This document shows positions 54,207 to 63,535 of a stretch of DNA of 64,000 nucleotides, one piece after another (position 1 is the stretch's first letter; every line of letters starts with the position of its first letter). Below the pieces are notes generated by a model that was not told where the DNA came from, searched no databases, and worked only from the letters and a program-made list of their open reading frames with translations. Made by a program: the position numbers and the translations under genes. Source of the stretch: Streptomyces sp. NRRL S-646 (GTDB taxonomy: Bacteria; Actinomycetota; Actinomycetes; Streptomycetales; Streptomycetaceae); NCBI RefSeq assembly GCF_000720765.1, contig NZ_JODC01000010.1:1-64000 (forward strand), written 5' to 3'.

Positions 54207-55399
54207 TGTCGCAGTCCGCCCCCTGGGACACCCACCCGGAACCCCTCGCCGTCGACTCCGCACCACTGCCCGAGTACGGCAGCGGCTCCCTTGCCGACCT
54301 GCTGCCCACCCTGGCCGCCGGTATGGCCGTGCCGGGCATGGCCGCCGCGATCACCGAGCTGACCCCCGCCGACCGGAACTGCGTGTTCCTGATCGACGGA
54401 CTCGGCTGGGAGCAGCTGAAGGCGCACCCGGACGAGGCGCCCTTCCTGACCTCGCTCCTCGGCACCTCGCGAGGGGGCACCGGCCGCCCCCTGACCGCCG
54501 GCTACCCGGCGACCACCGCGACCTCCCTCGCCTCCGTCGGCACCGGCCTGCCGCCCGGCGCCCACGGTCTGCCCGGCTACACCGTGCGCAACCCGGACAC
54601 CGGCGAGCTGATGAACCAGCTGCGCTGGCGGCCGTGGACCCCGCCGCGCACCTGGCAGCCGTATCCCACGGTCTTCCAGCTGGCCGACGGGGCCGGGGTG
54701 CACGTGGCCCAGGTGACGTCGCCGACCTTCGAGAACACCCCGCTGACCCAGGTCGCACTCAGCGGCGGAACGTTCCACGGCCGTCTGTCCGGCGAGGACC
54801 GCATGGACCTCGCGGCCCGGCAACTGGCCGCCGGAGACCGTTCCTTGGTCTACACGTACTACGCCGAACTCGACGGCGCCGGCCACCGCTACGGCGTCGA
54901 GTCGGACACCTGGCGCGGCCAGCTCATGCACGTCGACCGCCTCGTCCAGCGCCTCGCCGAGCAACTCCCGCCGCGCACCGCGCTGTACGTCACCGCCGAC
55001 CACGGAATGGTCGACATCCTCTTCGACGAAGAGCACCGCATCGACTTCGACGAGGACTGGGAGCTGCGCGCCGGTGTCGCGCTGCTGGGCGGCGAGGGCC
55101 GAGCGCGGCACGTGTACGCCGTACCGGGCGCGGAGAACGACGTACTCACCTGCTGGCGCGAGGTGCTCGGCGAGCAGTTCTGGGTGGCCTCGCGGGACGA
55201 GGCGATCGCGGCGGGCTGGTTCGGACCGCACATCGACGAGCGTGTGTACGCCCGCATCGGCGACGTGGTCGCGGCCGCCCGCGACGACGTCCTGATCATC
55301 GCCTCGGAGCGGGAGCCCAAGGAGTCGGCGATGGTCGGCAACCACGGCTCGATGACCCCTGCCGAACAGCTGGTCCCCCTGCTCGAAGTACGCTCCTGA
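54206..55399 (+). CDS. alkaline-phosphatase-superfamily nucleotide pyrophosphatase/phosphodiesterase
   Basis: 397 residues. The fold is of NPP/PglZ-type phosphodiesterases: FLIDGLGWEQLKAHPDEAPFL (metal-binding Asp), then GYPATTATSLASVGTGLPPGAHGLPGYTVRNPDTGELM with the nucleophile Thr in TATS. The second metal site includes the YYAELDGAGHRYG segment (Asp, His) and TADHGMVDI (Asp-His). There is no signal sequence, so it acts in the cytoplasm. The likely substrate is a nucleotide sugar or a nucleotide. The gene is coupled to the DUF5998 gene and followed 46 bases later by thymidine kinase, suggesting nucleotide metabolism. Confidence 0.93.
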   Translation: MSQSAPWDTHPEPLAVDSAPLPEYGSGSLADLLPTLAAGMAVPGMAAAITELTPADRNCVFLIDGLGWEQLKAHPDEAPFLTSLLGTSRGGTGRPLTAGYPATTATSLASVGTGLPPGAHGLPGYTVRNPDTGELMNQLRWRPWTPPRTWQPYPTVFQLADGAGVHVAQVTSPTFENTPLTQVALSGGTFHGRLSGEDRMDLAARQLAAGDRSLVYTYYAELDGAGHRYGVESDTWRGQLMHVDRLVQRLAEQLPPRTALYVTADHGMVDILFDEEHRIDFDEDWELRAGVALLGGEGRARHVYAVPGAENDVLTCWREVLGEQFWVASRDEAIAAGWFGPHIDERVYARIGDVVAAARDDVLIIASEREPKESAMVGNHGSMTPAEQLVPLLEVRS

Positions 55400-55445
55400 C
55401 GCGCCCGCCCTCCGATCCACTCCACCGAAAGGTGTTCAACTCCCC

Positions 55446-56093
55446 ATGCCCGAGCTGGTGTTCTTCTCCGGAACCATGGACTGCGGGAAGTCGACGCTGG
55501 CTCTGCAGATCGAGCACAACCGCTCGGCGCGCGGCCTGGCAGGGATGATCTTCACCCGTGACGACCGCGCGGGCGAGGGCAAGCTGTCCTCCCGCCTCGG
55601 CCTGGTCACGGACGCGGTGGAGGTCGAGGACGGACAGGACCTGTACGCCTACGTCGTCGACCACCTCTCGCAGGGCGGCCGCGCGGACTACGTCATCGCT
55701 GACGAGGCGCAGTTCCTGGCACCACAGCAGATAGACCAACTCGCGCGCGTGGTCGACGACCTGGGCCTGGACGTCTACGCCTTCGGCATCACGACCGACT
55801 TCCGCACCAAGCTGTTCCCCGGCTCCCAGCGCCTGGTCGAACTGGCCGACCGCGTCGAGGTCCTTCAGGTGGAGGCCCTGTGCTGGTGCGGCGCCCGGGC
55901 CACGCACAACGCCCGGACGGTAGGCGGCGCCATGGTCGTCGAGGGCGCGCAGGTCGTCGTCGGCGATGTCAACCAGTCCGAAGCCGTCGGCTACGAAGTC
56001 CTGTGCCGCCGCCACCACCGCCGCCGTATGACGGCGACGACGTCCGGCTCCGCGGCTCTGTCACCGGACGTACTGCCCGTGTCGCAGGCCTAG
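55446..56093 (+). CDS. tdk: thymidine kinase
   Basis: 215 residues. The P-loop is FFSGTMDCGKSTLA, the Walker B/DEAQ motif is YVIADEAQFLA, the lasso and zinc region is ALCWCGARATHNARTV, and the late Cys-Arg-Arg-His-His (LCRRHHRRR) completes the zinc site. It phosphorylates thymidine with ATP in the dTTP salvage pathway. The length is normal for the bacterial type II enzyme. The ribosome binding site AAAGGTG precedes ATG 55446. It probably belongs to the same transcription unit as the phosphodiesterase and DUF5998 genes. Confidence 0.95.
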   Translation: MPELVFFSGTMDCGKSTLALQIEHNRSARGLAGMIFTRDDRAGEGKLSSRLGLVTDAVEVEDGQDLYAYVVDHLSQGGRADYVIADEAQFLAPQQIDQLARVVDDLGLDVYAFGITTDFRTKLFPGSQRLVELADRVEVLQVEALCWCGARATHNARTVGGAMVVEGAQVVVGDVNQSEAVGYEVLCRRHHRRRMTATTSGSAALSPDVLPVSQA

Positions 56094-56109
56094 AAGGACT
56101 GCCAGGCTC

Positions 56110-56913
56110 TCACCGCGGGCTCTCGATCAGCGAGAAGCGGGCGCCCTCCGGGTCGGCGACCGTGGCCACGCGCCCGTGGGCGCTGTCCCTGGGGGACTTG
56201 AGGACATGGCCGCCCAGGTCCACGAGGCGGACGACGGCTTCGTCCGTGTCGGCGACTTCGAAGTAGGTGATCCAGTGCGGTCCCCGGTCGCGCGGCAGGG
56301 CGGTGCCCACGCCGTGGATGCCGGCGACCGGGTGGCCCTCGATGTGCAGGCTCACGTAGTCGAAGTCGGCGGAGACGACCGGCTCCTCCTCGTAGCCGAA
56401 GACGGTCTCGTAGAACTTGGCCACGCTCGCCGACTCGAAGGTCAGCAGCTCGTTCCAGGCCGGGGTGCCGGGCACGCCCGTGAGAGCGGTGCCGAGGTGC
56501 TCGGCCGCCTGCCAGATGCCGAAGACGGCACCGGCGGGGTCCGAGCCGATCGCGAGACGGCCGGCCTCGGCGGCGTCCAGGGGCCCCACCCCGATCGTGC
56601 CGCCGCACAGCCGTACCGTCTCGGCGGTCAGGTCCACGTCGTCCGAGGCGAGGTAGGGCGTCCAGGCGATCGGCAGATGGCGGTCCGGCGGCAGCTGGCC
56701 GATGCCCGCCACCTCGTAGCCGTCGAGCAGGGCCCGCGCGTACGGGCCCAGCTGCTGGGGGCCCGGCTGGAACTCCCAGCCGAACAGCGCACCGTAGAAC
56801 TCCTGGGTCGCGGCCAGACCGTGCACCATCAGGCTCACCCAGCAGGGCGTGCCGGGCGCGTGCCGGGCGTGCGTCTCATCGCTCGGGCCGGCCGACCCCC
56901 GTGCCTCCGTCAT
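56110..56913 (-). CDS. VOC-family (glyoxalase/dioxygenase fold) protein
   Basis: 267 residues from ATG 56913 (GAGGAGAGAG upstream). Two tandem VOC modules are visible, starting CWVSLMVHGLAATQEFYGALFGWEFQPG and AWNELLTFESASVAKFYETVFGYEEEP. Each has the beta-alpha-beta-beta-beta pattern. The final GRVATVADPEGARFSLIE is a family hallmark. The duplicated arrangement and short Gly-rich loops resemble hydroxylase-like VOC proteins of Streptomyces with no known substrate. The stops of this gene and of thymidine kinase converge, with 16 bases between. Confidence 0.9.
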   Translation of the reverse strand: MTEARGSAGPSDETHARHAPGTPCWVSLMVHGLAATQEFYGALFGWEFQPGPQQLGPYARALLDGYEVAGIGQLPPDRHLPIAWTPYLASDDVDLTAETVRLCGGTIGVGPLDAAEAGRLAIGSDPAGAVFGIWQAAEHLGTALTGVPGTPAWNELLTFESASVAKFYETVFGYEEEPVVSADFDYVSLHIEGHPVAGIHGVGTALPRDRGPHWITYFEVADTDEAVVRLVDLGGHVLKSPRDSAHGRVATVADPEGARFSLIESPR

Positions 56914-57197
56914 CGTCACTCTCTCCTCGACCCCTCGCGGTCGCCGTGTCGCTTCCGCACTCCGGATCTCCGTGCAGATGCTCGCACCACAGATGCGACC
57001 CCGCGCTCCGGGCGCGCCGCATGCCAAGAGGATGCCCGGTGTGCGGTTTGTCGTCCGTTTCTGTGCGATTGCCGACGGATGTCGATCAGCTGTACAGCAT
57101 GTGCCCGAACCCGTACGCCTCGTGATCGGGCCTGTCCGGCGGAGCAGAGTAGCCGGACATGGACGATGCGGCCACCCCGTGCGTAAGGATGGGGGAC

Positions 57198-58049
57198 ATG
57201 AACGCCATCATCTCCGCTTCCGAACTCACGAGCGCCCTGGCGGGGCCGCGCCCGCCCGTACTGCTCGATGTCCGCTGGCAGCTCAGTGTGGCCAAGGCGG
57301 CCGGCGAGCCGCCCTTCGACGGCCGGGCCGCATACACGGCCGGGCACATCCCCGGTGCCGTCTACGTCGACCTGGACTCGGAGCTCGCCTCCACGCCCGG
57401 GGAACGCGGCCGCCACCCGCTGCCCGACCTCGGGGTCTTCGGTGCCGCGATGCGACGGGCGGGCGTCTCGGCCGGGACGCCGGTGATCGCGTACGACGGC
57501 GGGCAGGGCTGGGCTGCGGCCCGTGCATGGTGGCTGCTGCGCTGGACGGGTCACCCGGACGTGCGGGTCCTCGACGGCGGGTTGCCGTCGTGGGAGGGGC
57601 CGCTGGAGACGTCGGCCCCCGCGCCGGCGGAGGGTGACTTCGAGCCGGTTCCGCGCGGTGCGGGGCTACTGGACGCCGACGACGCGGCGGCGCTCGCGCG
57701 GGCCGGAGTGCTGTTCGACGCGCGGGCGGGGGAGCGGTACCGCGGGGAGGTGGAGCCGATCGACCGGGTGGGCGGGCACATTCCCGGGGCGGTGTCGGCG
57801 CCCACGAACGAGAACGTGGGGGCGGACGGGCGGTTCCTGCCTGCGGCGGAACTCGCCCAGCGGTTCAAGGCACTTGGCGCGGCCGACGGTTCGCCGGTCG
57901 GCGTGTACTGCGGTTCGGGTGTCTCAGGGGCGCACGAGGTGCTGGCGCTGGCCGTGGCGGGGATCGACGCGGCGCTGTACGTGGGGTCTTGGTCGGAGTG
58001 GTCGGCGGACCCGGCGAGGCCGGTCGCTGTGGGGGCCGATCCGCAGTAG
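57198..58049 (+). CDS. two-domain sulfurtransferase (rhodanese)
   Basis: 283 residues from ATG 57198. The non-catalytic N-terminal rhodanese domain runs from PPVLLDVRWQLSV through YTAGHIPGAVYVDLDSELA to VIAYDGGQGWAAARAWWLLRWTGHPDVRVLDGGLPSW. The catalytic C-terminal domain has VLFDARAGERYRG, VGGHIPGAVSAPTNENV, and the active loop YCGSGVSGAHEVLAL with the nucleophilic Cys. It transfers sulfane sulfur from thiosulfate or 3-mercaptopyruvate to an acceptor. The CGSGVSG loop is nearer the mercaptopyruvate type than classical thiosulfate sulfurtransferase. Confidence 0.95.
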   Translation: MNAIISASELTSALAGPRPPVLLDVRWQLSVAKAAGEPPFDGRAAYTAGHIPGAVYVDLDSELASTPGERGRHPLPDLGVFGAAMRRAGVSAGTPVIAYDGGQGWAAARAWWLLRWTGHPDVRVLDGGLPSWEGPLETSAPAPAEGDFEPVPRGAGLLDADDAAALARAGVLFDARAGERYRGEVEPIDRVGGHIPGAVSAPTNENVGADGRFLPAAELAQRFKALGAADGSPVGVYCGSGVSGAHEVLALAVAGIDAALYVGSWSEWSADPARPVAVGADPQ

Positions 58050-58169
58050 CGCGGGCTGACTGCGGGCGGGTCGGTCTCGCTCGCCGGCGCCTGCCGGGTG
58101 TCGCCTTTCCTCGGGTCGGGAGCCGCCCCAGTGGCACGACTGCCCGCAGGCTGCGCGTGCACGACGACA

Positions 58170-58198
58170 GGGGGCCGCGTCCAGCTGACGCGGCCCCC
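58170..58198. terminator. bidirectional hairpin between rhodanese gene and sepH
   Basis: GGGGGCCGCGTC (58170-58181) pairs perfectly with GACGCGGCCCCC (58187-58198) around a 5-base loop, between converging genes. Confidence 0.85.
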
Positions 58199-58218
58199 TC
58201 TCATTCACGTACGACCGA

Positions 58219-59265
58219 CTACTCCTGCTTCTTGCGCCGCGTCCCGAACACGATCTCGTCCCAGCTGGGGACCGCCGCGCGGCGGCCCGGGCGGACGCCG
58301 TCGGCCTCGGCCTGGCGGTCCGTGGCGCCGACGAGGCGGTCGCGGTGGCTCGTGACGGAGCGGGGCATGAGGACGTCCGCGTAGGCGGAACCGGCCGAGG
58401 CCGCGGGGGCCGGGGGCTCCTCCTCCTCGGGTTCGGCGGTGGCGGGCTCCTCCGGCGGTGGCGGCGGAGGCGAGGCCTCCGCAGGACGTTCCGGCACCAC
58501 CAGATCGCCGCGGAAGCTCGGTACCGCCTCCAACAGGCTGGTCAGCGAGTCCCGTTCACCGGTGCTCTCCTCGGCGGGCTCGGAGGCCTGCGCGGGCAGG
58601 CTCGGCCGGTCGAGGGAACGGTCCAGCGGACGGTCGCGCGGCAGCCGTGCGATGCGCGGCACGAACGGAAAGCTGGGCTCCGGCGCGGCGAGGTCCTCGG
58701 ACTCGCCGATCAGCGAGCGCGCCTCCTCGTCGACGGCCTGGACGAGCCGCCGGGGCGGGTCGTACGTCCAGCTCGCCGAGTGCGGTTCGCCCGCGACCAG
58801 GTAGACCAGCAGGACCTCCCAGGTGCCGTCGTCGCGGCGCCACGAGTCCCACTGCACGGTGTCCTTCTCGGCGCCGCGCAGCAGCAGCCGCTCCTGGACG
58901 GCCTCGCCGAGCTGGGGTCCGGCGTTCTCGCCGGGCCGGCGGACGGGTGTCTTGCGGGCCCGCTCGGCCATGAACGCGCGCTCCGCGAGCACGGGGCCCT
59001 CGAAGCGTCGTACGCGGTCGACGGGGATACCGGCGAGCTGGGCGACTTCTTCAGCGGAGGCACCGGCGCGTATACGCGCCTGGATGTCACGGGGGCGGAG
59101 ATGGCTCTCCACCTCGATCTCGATCTGGCCGAGGCGGGGCCGGTCGCCGCGGACGGCGGCGCGCAGCCGCTCGTCGATCGGAAGCGTGTACTCCGTTGCG
59201 TCGGCAGCCTTCAGCACCAGCCGTGTGCCGTCATTCGAGACGGCCACGACACGCAGTTCGGGCAT
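58219..59265 (-). CDS. sepH: septation protein SepH (DUF3071)
   Basis: 348 residues from ATG 59265 with GGGAGG upstream. The N-terminal DUF3071 domain is clear (MPELRVVAVSNDGTRLVLKAADATEYTLPIDERLRAAVRGDRPRLGQIEIEVESHLRPRDIQARIRAGASAEEVAQLAGIPVDRVRRFEGPVLAERAFMAERARKTPVRR), including its helix-turn-helix-like core. The middle holds the QWDSWRRDDGTWEVLLVY segment, and the rest is Pro/Glu-rich and disordered, ending in a conserved PSWDEIVFGTRRKK motif. SepH of S. venezuelae binds FtsZ and promotes its assembly during sporulation septation. Homologues are limited to actinobacteria. Confidence 0.95.
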   Translation of the reverse strand: MPELRVVAVSNDGTRLVLKAADATEYTLPIDERLRAAVRGDRPRLGQIEIEVESHLRPRDIQARIRAGASAEEVAQLAGIPVDRVRRFEGPVLAERAFMAERARKTPVRRPGENAGPQLGEAVQERLLLRGAEKDTVQWDSWRRDDGTWEVLLVYLVAGEPHSASWTYDPPRRLVQAVDEEARSLIGESEDLAAPEPSFPFVPRIARLPRDRPLDRSLDRPSLPAQASEPAEESTGERDSLTSLLEAVPSFRGDLVVPERPAEASPPPPPPEEPATAEPEEEEPPAPAASAGSAYADVLMPRSVTSHRDRLVGATDRQAEADGVRPGRRAAVPSWDEIVFGTRRKKQE

Positions 59266-59667
59266 GGGGACCTCCCGGGTGGTGCCTGCCGACGTCACGT
59301 GCGTCGCTGCTTCCGCTAGTCGAGTGTGGCCTGCCCGGGTGCAGCCTGCCACAACCTTGCCGAGTTGCCCGGCGTGTCGGGCCAGGGCCCTGGATCGCCG
59401 TTATGGCACGGTTACCTATTCGCAACGCTAAGTGACCAACTCCGTCACCCTGTGCAACTAGCCCCCTCCCGGCGGTCCTTGAAGGTCACGGACGCCCTGG
59501 CGGGAGACCGGACCCAGGGCTCGCAACAGTACTCCATTCGGGCCACGTGCGTGGATTGGCGCGCCGTCCAACTTCTGGCAACGGACCGGACCCGGCCGCC
59601 CGTTGCGGGGTTTCCGGGATCTTGAACGTGGCGTACTTCACGGAATCGGCAGAAACGGAACCAATGG
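59266..59667. other. intergenic between lactone oxidase and sepH
   Basis: 402 bases, both flanking genes on the minus strand. The part nearest sepH contains its promoter. ATGGCACGGTTACC (about 59402) is AT-richer than its surroundings. I see no gene and no strong hairpin. Confidence 0.35.
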
Positions 59668-60987
59668 CTACGGCCCCAACACCCGCCGCAGGTAGTCGTT
59701 CTGGAAGCGCCGGTCCGGATCCAGCCGGTCCCGCAGCCCAGTGAACTCGCCGAAGCGCGGATAGACCCGGGAGAAGTACTCGGCGTCCCGCGTGTGCACC
59801 TTGCCCCAGTGCGGTCGGCCCTCGTGGGCGGTGAATATGCGCTCGGCGGCGCTGAAGTACGCCTGATAAGGCGCCCCCCGGAACATGTGGACGGCGACGT
59901 ACGCGCTGTCGCGGCCCGATGCCGTGGACAGCGTGATGTCGTCGGCGGGGGCCGTGCGCACCTCGACGGGGAAGCTGATCCGCAGACCGGAGCGCTCCAC
60001 CATCGTCTTCAGTTCGCGCAGCGTCTCGGTGAGGGCCTCGCGCGGGACGGCGTATTCCATCTCCACGAAGCGCACCCGGCGTGGTGAAGTGAAGACCTTG
60101 TACGGAATGTCGGTGTAAGTGCGGGCGGAGAGGGCCTTGCTGGAGACCTGGGCGATCGTCGGGACGGTCGCGGGCGCCGCGCGGCCGACCCACTGGGCCA
60201 CCTGGAAGACGCCGTTGGAGAGGAACTCGTCCTCGAACCAGCCCGCGAGCCGGCTCACCGGCTTCTCGGGGCCCGCGCTGCGGTTGTTGCGCTTGGTGTT
60301 GGTGGAGCCGGTGTGCGGGAACCAGTAGAACTCGAAGTGCTCGTTCTCGGCCCACAGTTCGTCGAACTCGGCGAGCACCCTGTCGAAGGGCATCGGTTCC
60401 TCGCGCGCCGTCAGCAGGAAGACCGGCTCCACGGCGAAGGTGATCGCGGTGACGATGCCGAGGGCGCCGAGGCCGATCCGGGCCGCCGCGAAGACGTCAG
60501 GGTTCTCCTTCTCGGAGCAGGTCAGCACCGAGCCGTCGGCCGTGACCAGCTCAAGTCCCTTGATCTGCGCGGCGATCGAGGCCGAATCGCGGCCGGTGCC
60601 GTGCGTGCCGGTGCTGGTGGCGCCGGAGACAGTCTGCTCCATGATGTCGCCCATGTTGGTCAGCGACAGACCCTCGCGGGCCAGCGCCATGTTGAGCCTC
60701 TTGAGCGGAGTGCCGGCCTCCACCGTGACCGTCATGGCGTCGCGATCAATCTTGCGGATGCCGGTCAACAGTTGAGGGCGGATCAACACACCGTCGGTGG
60801 CGGCGATGGACGTGAAGGAGTGGCCGGTGCCGACGGCCTTCACCGTCAGCCCCTCCTGAGCGGCCTGCCGTACGGCCTCGGACAGTTCCTCCACGGAGGC
60901 CGGCTCGACCTCCCGCGCGGGACGGGCCGTGACGTTCCCGCCCCAGTTACGCCACGTGCCGTTCTTCGCGCTCGTCGTGCTGCTCAA
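59668..60987 (-). CDS. FAD-linked sugar-lactone oxidase (D-arabinono-1,4-lactone oxidase family)
   Basis: 439 residues from TTG 60987, chosen for its GGGGAGG site 6 bases upstream and the typical start of the protein. The VAO-type FAD domain shows WRNWGGNVTARPAREVEPASVEELSEAVRQAAQEGLTVKAVGTGHSFTSIAATDGVLI and GDIMEQTVSGATSTGTHGTGRDSASIAAQIKGLELV. The ALO C-terminal domain follows, with the conserved FVEMEYAVPREAL, PHWGKVHTRDAEYFSRVYPRFGEFTGLRDRLDPDRRFQNDYLRRVLG. It oxidises an aldonolactone or alditol. The 5' end overlaps the MFS gene by 41 bases, indicating translational coupling. Confidence 0.92.
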   Translation of the reverse strand: MSSTTSAKNGTWRNWGGNVTARPAREVEPASVEELSEAVRQAAQEGLTVKAVGTGHSFTSIAATDGVLIRPQLLTGIRKIDRDAMTVTVEAGTPLKRLNMALAREGLSLTNMGDIMEQTVSGATSTGTHGTGRDSASIAAQIKGLELVTADGSVLTCSEKENPDVFAAARIGLGALGIVTAITFAVEPVFLLTAREEPMPFDRVLAEFDELWAENEHFEFYWFPHTGSTNTKRNNRSAGPEKPVSRLAGWFEDEFLSNGVFQVAQWVGRAAPATVPTIAQVSSKALSARTYTDIPYKVFTSPRRVRFVEMEYAVPREALTETLRELKTMVERSGLRISFPVEVRTAPADDITLSTASGRDSAYVAVHMFRGAPYQAYFSAAERIFTAHEGRPHWGKVHTRDAEYFSRVYPRFGEFTGLRDRLDPDRRFQNDYLRRVLGP

Positions 60988-62185
60988 CGGTGCCTCCCCG
61001 ACGCGGAGCCGGCCTGCTGAGCCGGCGGTACCCCAGGAAACCGACCGCGACCGCGACGGCCCCGGACACCGCCGGAACCCCGTACCCGGCCCGCGCGCCG
61101 GCCGCGTCGATGACCCAGCCGGCCGCCGAGGAGCCGAGCGCGACACCGACCGCGAGGCCGGTGCTCACCCAGGTCATGCCCTCGGTCAACTGTGCGCGTG
61201 GTACGTGCTCTTCGATGAGGGACATCGTCGTGATCATCGTGGGAGCGATGGACAGACCCGCAACGAACAGCGCCACGGCCAGAAACGGCAAGTTTCCGAC
61301 CAGTAGGAGGGGGATCATACTCACGGCCATCGCGCATATGCCCAGCAGCCAGCGACGCCCGGGCGCCCCCTTGAAGTGCAGCAGCCCGAAGACGACCCCC
61401 GCCACGCAGGAACCCGCCGCGTACAGCGCGAGCACGATGCTCGCCGCGGCCTTGTGGCCCCGCTCGTCGGCGAACGCCACGGTGACCACGTCGACGGAAC
61501 CGAAGATCGTCCCGGTCGCCACGAAGGTGGCCACCAGGACCTGCAGGCCACGCGCGCGTAGCGCCGTACCGCCGCCGTGCTTCTCCCGGGGGTGCGGCTC
61601 GGGCTCGGTGGCACGCTGGGCGGTCAGCCAGAAGACGCCGGTCGCCAGGAAGCAGGCGGCGAGCAGCGGCCCCGCCTCCGGGAACCAGGCCGTGGACAGG
61701 CCGATGGAGATGATCGGCCCGAAGATGAAGCACACCTCGTCCACCACCGACTCGAAGGAGTACGCGGTGTGCAGCTGCGGAGTGCCCCGGTACAGGGCCG
61801 CCCAGCGGGCGCGGATCATCGCGCCGAGGCTCGGCACCGAGCCGATGCCCGCGGCGCACACGAACAGCAGCCAGTCCGGCCACCCGAAGTGTGCGGTGAG
61901 CAGCAGGCCGGCCGCCGAGGTGAGCGCGACGAGCGTCGCGGGCCGCAGCACCCTGCGCTGCCCGTACTGGTCCACCAGCCGGGAGATCTGCGGCCCGATC
62001 GCCGCGGCCGCGAGCGCGATGGTCGCCGAGAGGGCGCCCGCGAGCCCGTAGCGGCCGGTGAGCTGGGAGATCATCGTGACCACGCCGATGCCCATCATCG
62101 ACAGCGGCATCCGGCCGAGGAGGCCCGCGGCGGAGAAGCCCTTGGTGCCGGGGGCGGCGAACAGGGCGCGGTAGGGGCTGGGCAC
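60947..62185 (-). CDS. MFS transporter
   Basis: 412 residues, 12 membrane spans beginning KGFSAAGLLGRMPLSMMGIGVVTMISQLTGRYGLAGALSATIALAAAAIGPQISRLVDQYGQRRVLRPA, in which the RLVDQYGQRRVLRP loop is the MFS motif A variant between spans 2 and 3. The second half has VATFVATGTIFGSVDVVTVAFADERGHKAAASIVLALYAAGSCVAGVVFG. It resembles small-molecule exporters of the DHA1 class. It is co-transcribed with the lactone oxidase gene that overlaps its 3' end and is divergent from the ferrochelatase gene across a 214-base region containing direct repeats. Confidence 0.9.
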   Translation of the reverse strand: MPSPYRALFAAPGTKGFSAAGLLGRMPLSMMGIGVVTMISQLTGRYGLAGALSATIALAAAAIGPQISRLVDQYGQRRVLRPATLVALTSAAGLLLTAHFGWPDWLLFVCAAGIGSVPSLGAMIRARWAALYRGTPQLHTAYSFESVVDEVCFIFGPIISIGLSTAWFPEAGPLLAACFLATGVFWLTAQRATEPEPHPREKHGGGTALRARGLQVLVATFVATGTIFGSVDVVTVAFADERGHKAAASIVLALYAAGSCVAGVVFGLLHFKGAPGRRWLLGICAMAVSMIPLLLVGNLPFLAVALFVAGLSIAPTMITTMSLIEEHVPRAQLTEGMTWVSTGLAVGVALGSSAAGWVIDAAGARAGYGVPAVSGAVAVAVGFLGYRRLSRPAPRRGGTVEQHDEREERHVA

Positions 62186-62209
62186 GGGGTCTCCGATGGC
62201 TACGGCTCA

Positions 62210-62259
62210 GAAAGGTGCTGGCGACGGAAAGGTGCTGGCTGGAGCTCAGTAAGGTGCGA
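62210..62259. repeat. direct repeats in the MFS/ferrochelatase divergent region
   Basis: GAAAGGTGCTGGC occurs exactly at 62210-62222 and 62227-62239 (period 17 bp), with a degenerate third copy (TAAGGTGCG) at about 62250. They lie 25 to 70 bases upstream of the MFS start and could be activator sites or the footprint of a small duplication. Confidence 0.5.
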
Positions 62260-62399
62260 ATGTGGCTGATACAGCTTACGAGTGAGGTCACCCTAATGCA
62301 CCCGGCAATTCGGCCGGTGAACACGTCCGGAATGCGTCCCGCCCCCGCTCGTCACCCCGCCGTTTCCCGGCTGTCAGCGCCGGGTGGCAGGATCGACCC

Positions 62400-63527
62400 A
62401 TGTCAGACGCGCTCGATGCCACCCCCTACGACGCCCTGCTCCTGCTCTCGTTCGGCGGCCCGGAGGGCCCGGACGACGTGGTCCCGTTCCTGGAGAACGT
62501 GACGCGCGGGCGGGGCATCCCCAAGGAACGCCTGAAGGAAGTCGGACAGCACTACTTCCTGTTCGGCGGGGTCAGCCCCATCAACGACCAGAACCGCGCC
62601 CTGCTGGACGCCCTCCGCAAGGACTTCGCGGACCACGGCCTGGACCTGCCGATCTTCTGGGGCAACCGCAACTGGGCGCCCTACCTGACGGACACCCTGC
62701 GCGAGATGGTCGCCGAGGGGCACCGCCGCATCCTGGTCCTCGCCACCAGCGCCTACGCCTCGTACTCGGGCTGCCGCCAGTACCGCGAGAACCTCGCCGA
62801 CTCGCTCGCCGAGCTGGAGGCCGAGGGCCTGGAGCTGCCGAAGATCGACAAGATCCGGCACTACTTCAACCACGAAGGCTTTCTGGAGCCCATGGTCGAG
62901 GGTGTCCTGCAGTCCCTGGCCGATCTCCCCGAGGACGTCCGGGACGGCGCGCACCTCGCGTTCTCGACGCACTCGATCCCCACCGCGTCCGCGGACACCT
63001 CCGGCCCGGTCGAGGACCACGGCGACGGTGGCGCGTACGTCGAGCAGCACCTGGAGGTCGCTCAGCTGATCGCCGACGCGGTCCGCGAGCGCACCGGCAT
63101 CGACCACTCCTGGCAGCTCGTCTACCAGTCACGCTCCGGCGCCCCGCACATCCCGTGGCTCGAGCCCGACATCTGCGACCACCTGGAGGAGCGGCACGCG
63201 GCCGGCGCCCCGGCGGTCGTCATCGCCCCCATCGGTTTCGTCTCCGACCACATGGAGGTCCTCTACGACCTCGACACGGAGGCCAAGGCGAAGGCCGAGG
63301 AACTGGGTCTGCCGATGCGCCGCTCGGCCACCGTCGGCGCCGACCCGCGCTTCGCCGCCGCGATCCGCGACCTCGTCCTGGAGCGGGCGTCCGTGGAACG
63401 CGGCGAGGAGGTCACGCCCTGCGCCCTGGGCGCGCTCGGCGCGAGCCACAACGTCTGCCCGGTCGGCTGCTGTCCGGCCCGTGCCCCCCGCCCGGCCGCG
63501 GCGGGCGTCGACAGCCCCTACGTGTGA
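62400..63527 (+). CDS. hemH: ferrochelatase (coproporphyrin III ferrochelatase type)
   Basis: 375 residues. The class motifs are [61 protein letters not shown], and [11 protein letters not shown] with the active-site His. Later comes [23 protein letters not shown] and [21 protein letters not shown] with the catalytic Glu. Cys125 (SGCRQY) and the three C-terminal Cys in HNVCPVGCC match the ligands of the [2Fe-2S] cluster seen in actinobacterial enzymes. In actinobacteria the substrate is coproporphyrin III (coproporphyrin-dependent haem pathway), so the name cpfC also applies. An 8-base gap separates it from the next gene. Confidence 0.95.
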   Translation: MSDALDATPYDALLLLSFGGPEGPDDVVPFLENVTRGRGIPKERLKEVGQHYFLFGGVSPINDQNRALLDALRKDFADHGLDLPIFWGNRNWAPYLTDTLREMVAEGHRRILVLATSAYASYSGCRQYRENLADSLAELEAEGLELPKIDKIRHYFNHEGFLEPMVEGVLQSLADLPEDVRDGAHLAFSTHSIPTASADTSGPVEDHGDGGAYVEQHLEVAQLIADAVRERTGIDHSWQLVYQSRSGAPHIPWLEPDICDHLEERHAAGAPAVVIAPIGFVSDHMEVLYDLDTEAKAKAEELGLPMRRSATVGADPRFAAAIRDLVLERASVERGEEVTPCALGALGASHNVCPVGCCPARAPRPAAAGVDSPYV

Positions 63528-63535
63528 GGAGCCCC

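Noticed and set aside
62268..62302. Possible iron box (TTAGG half-site with GTGACCTCACT) before the MFS gene
   Set aside because: Only about 10 of 19 positions agree with the consensus, far weaker than the box at 37331.
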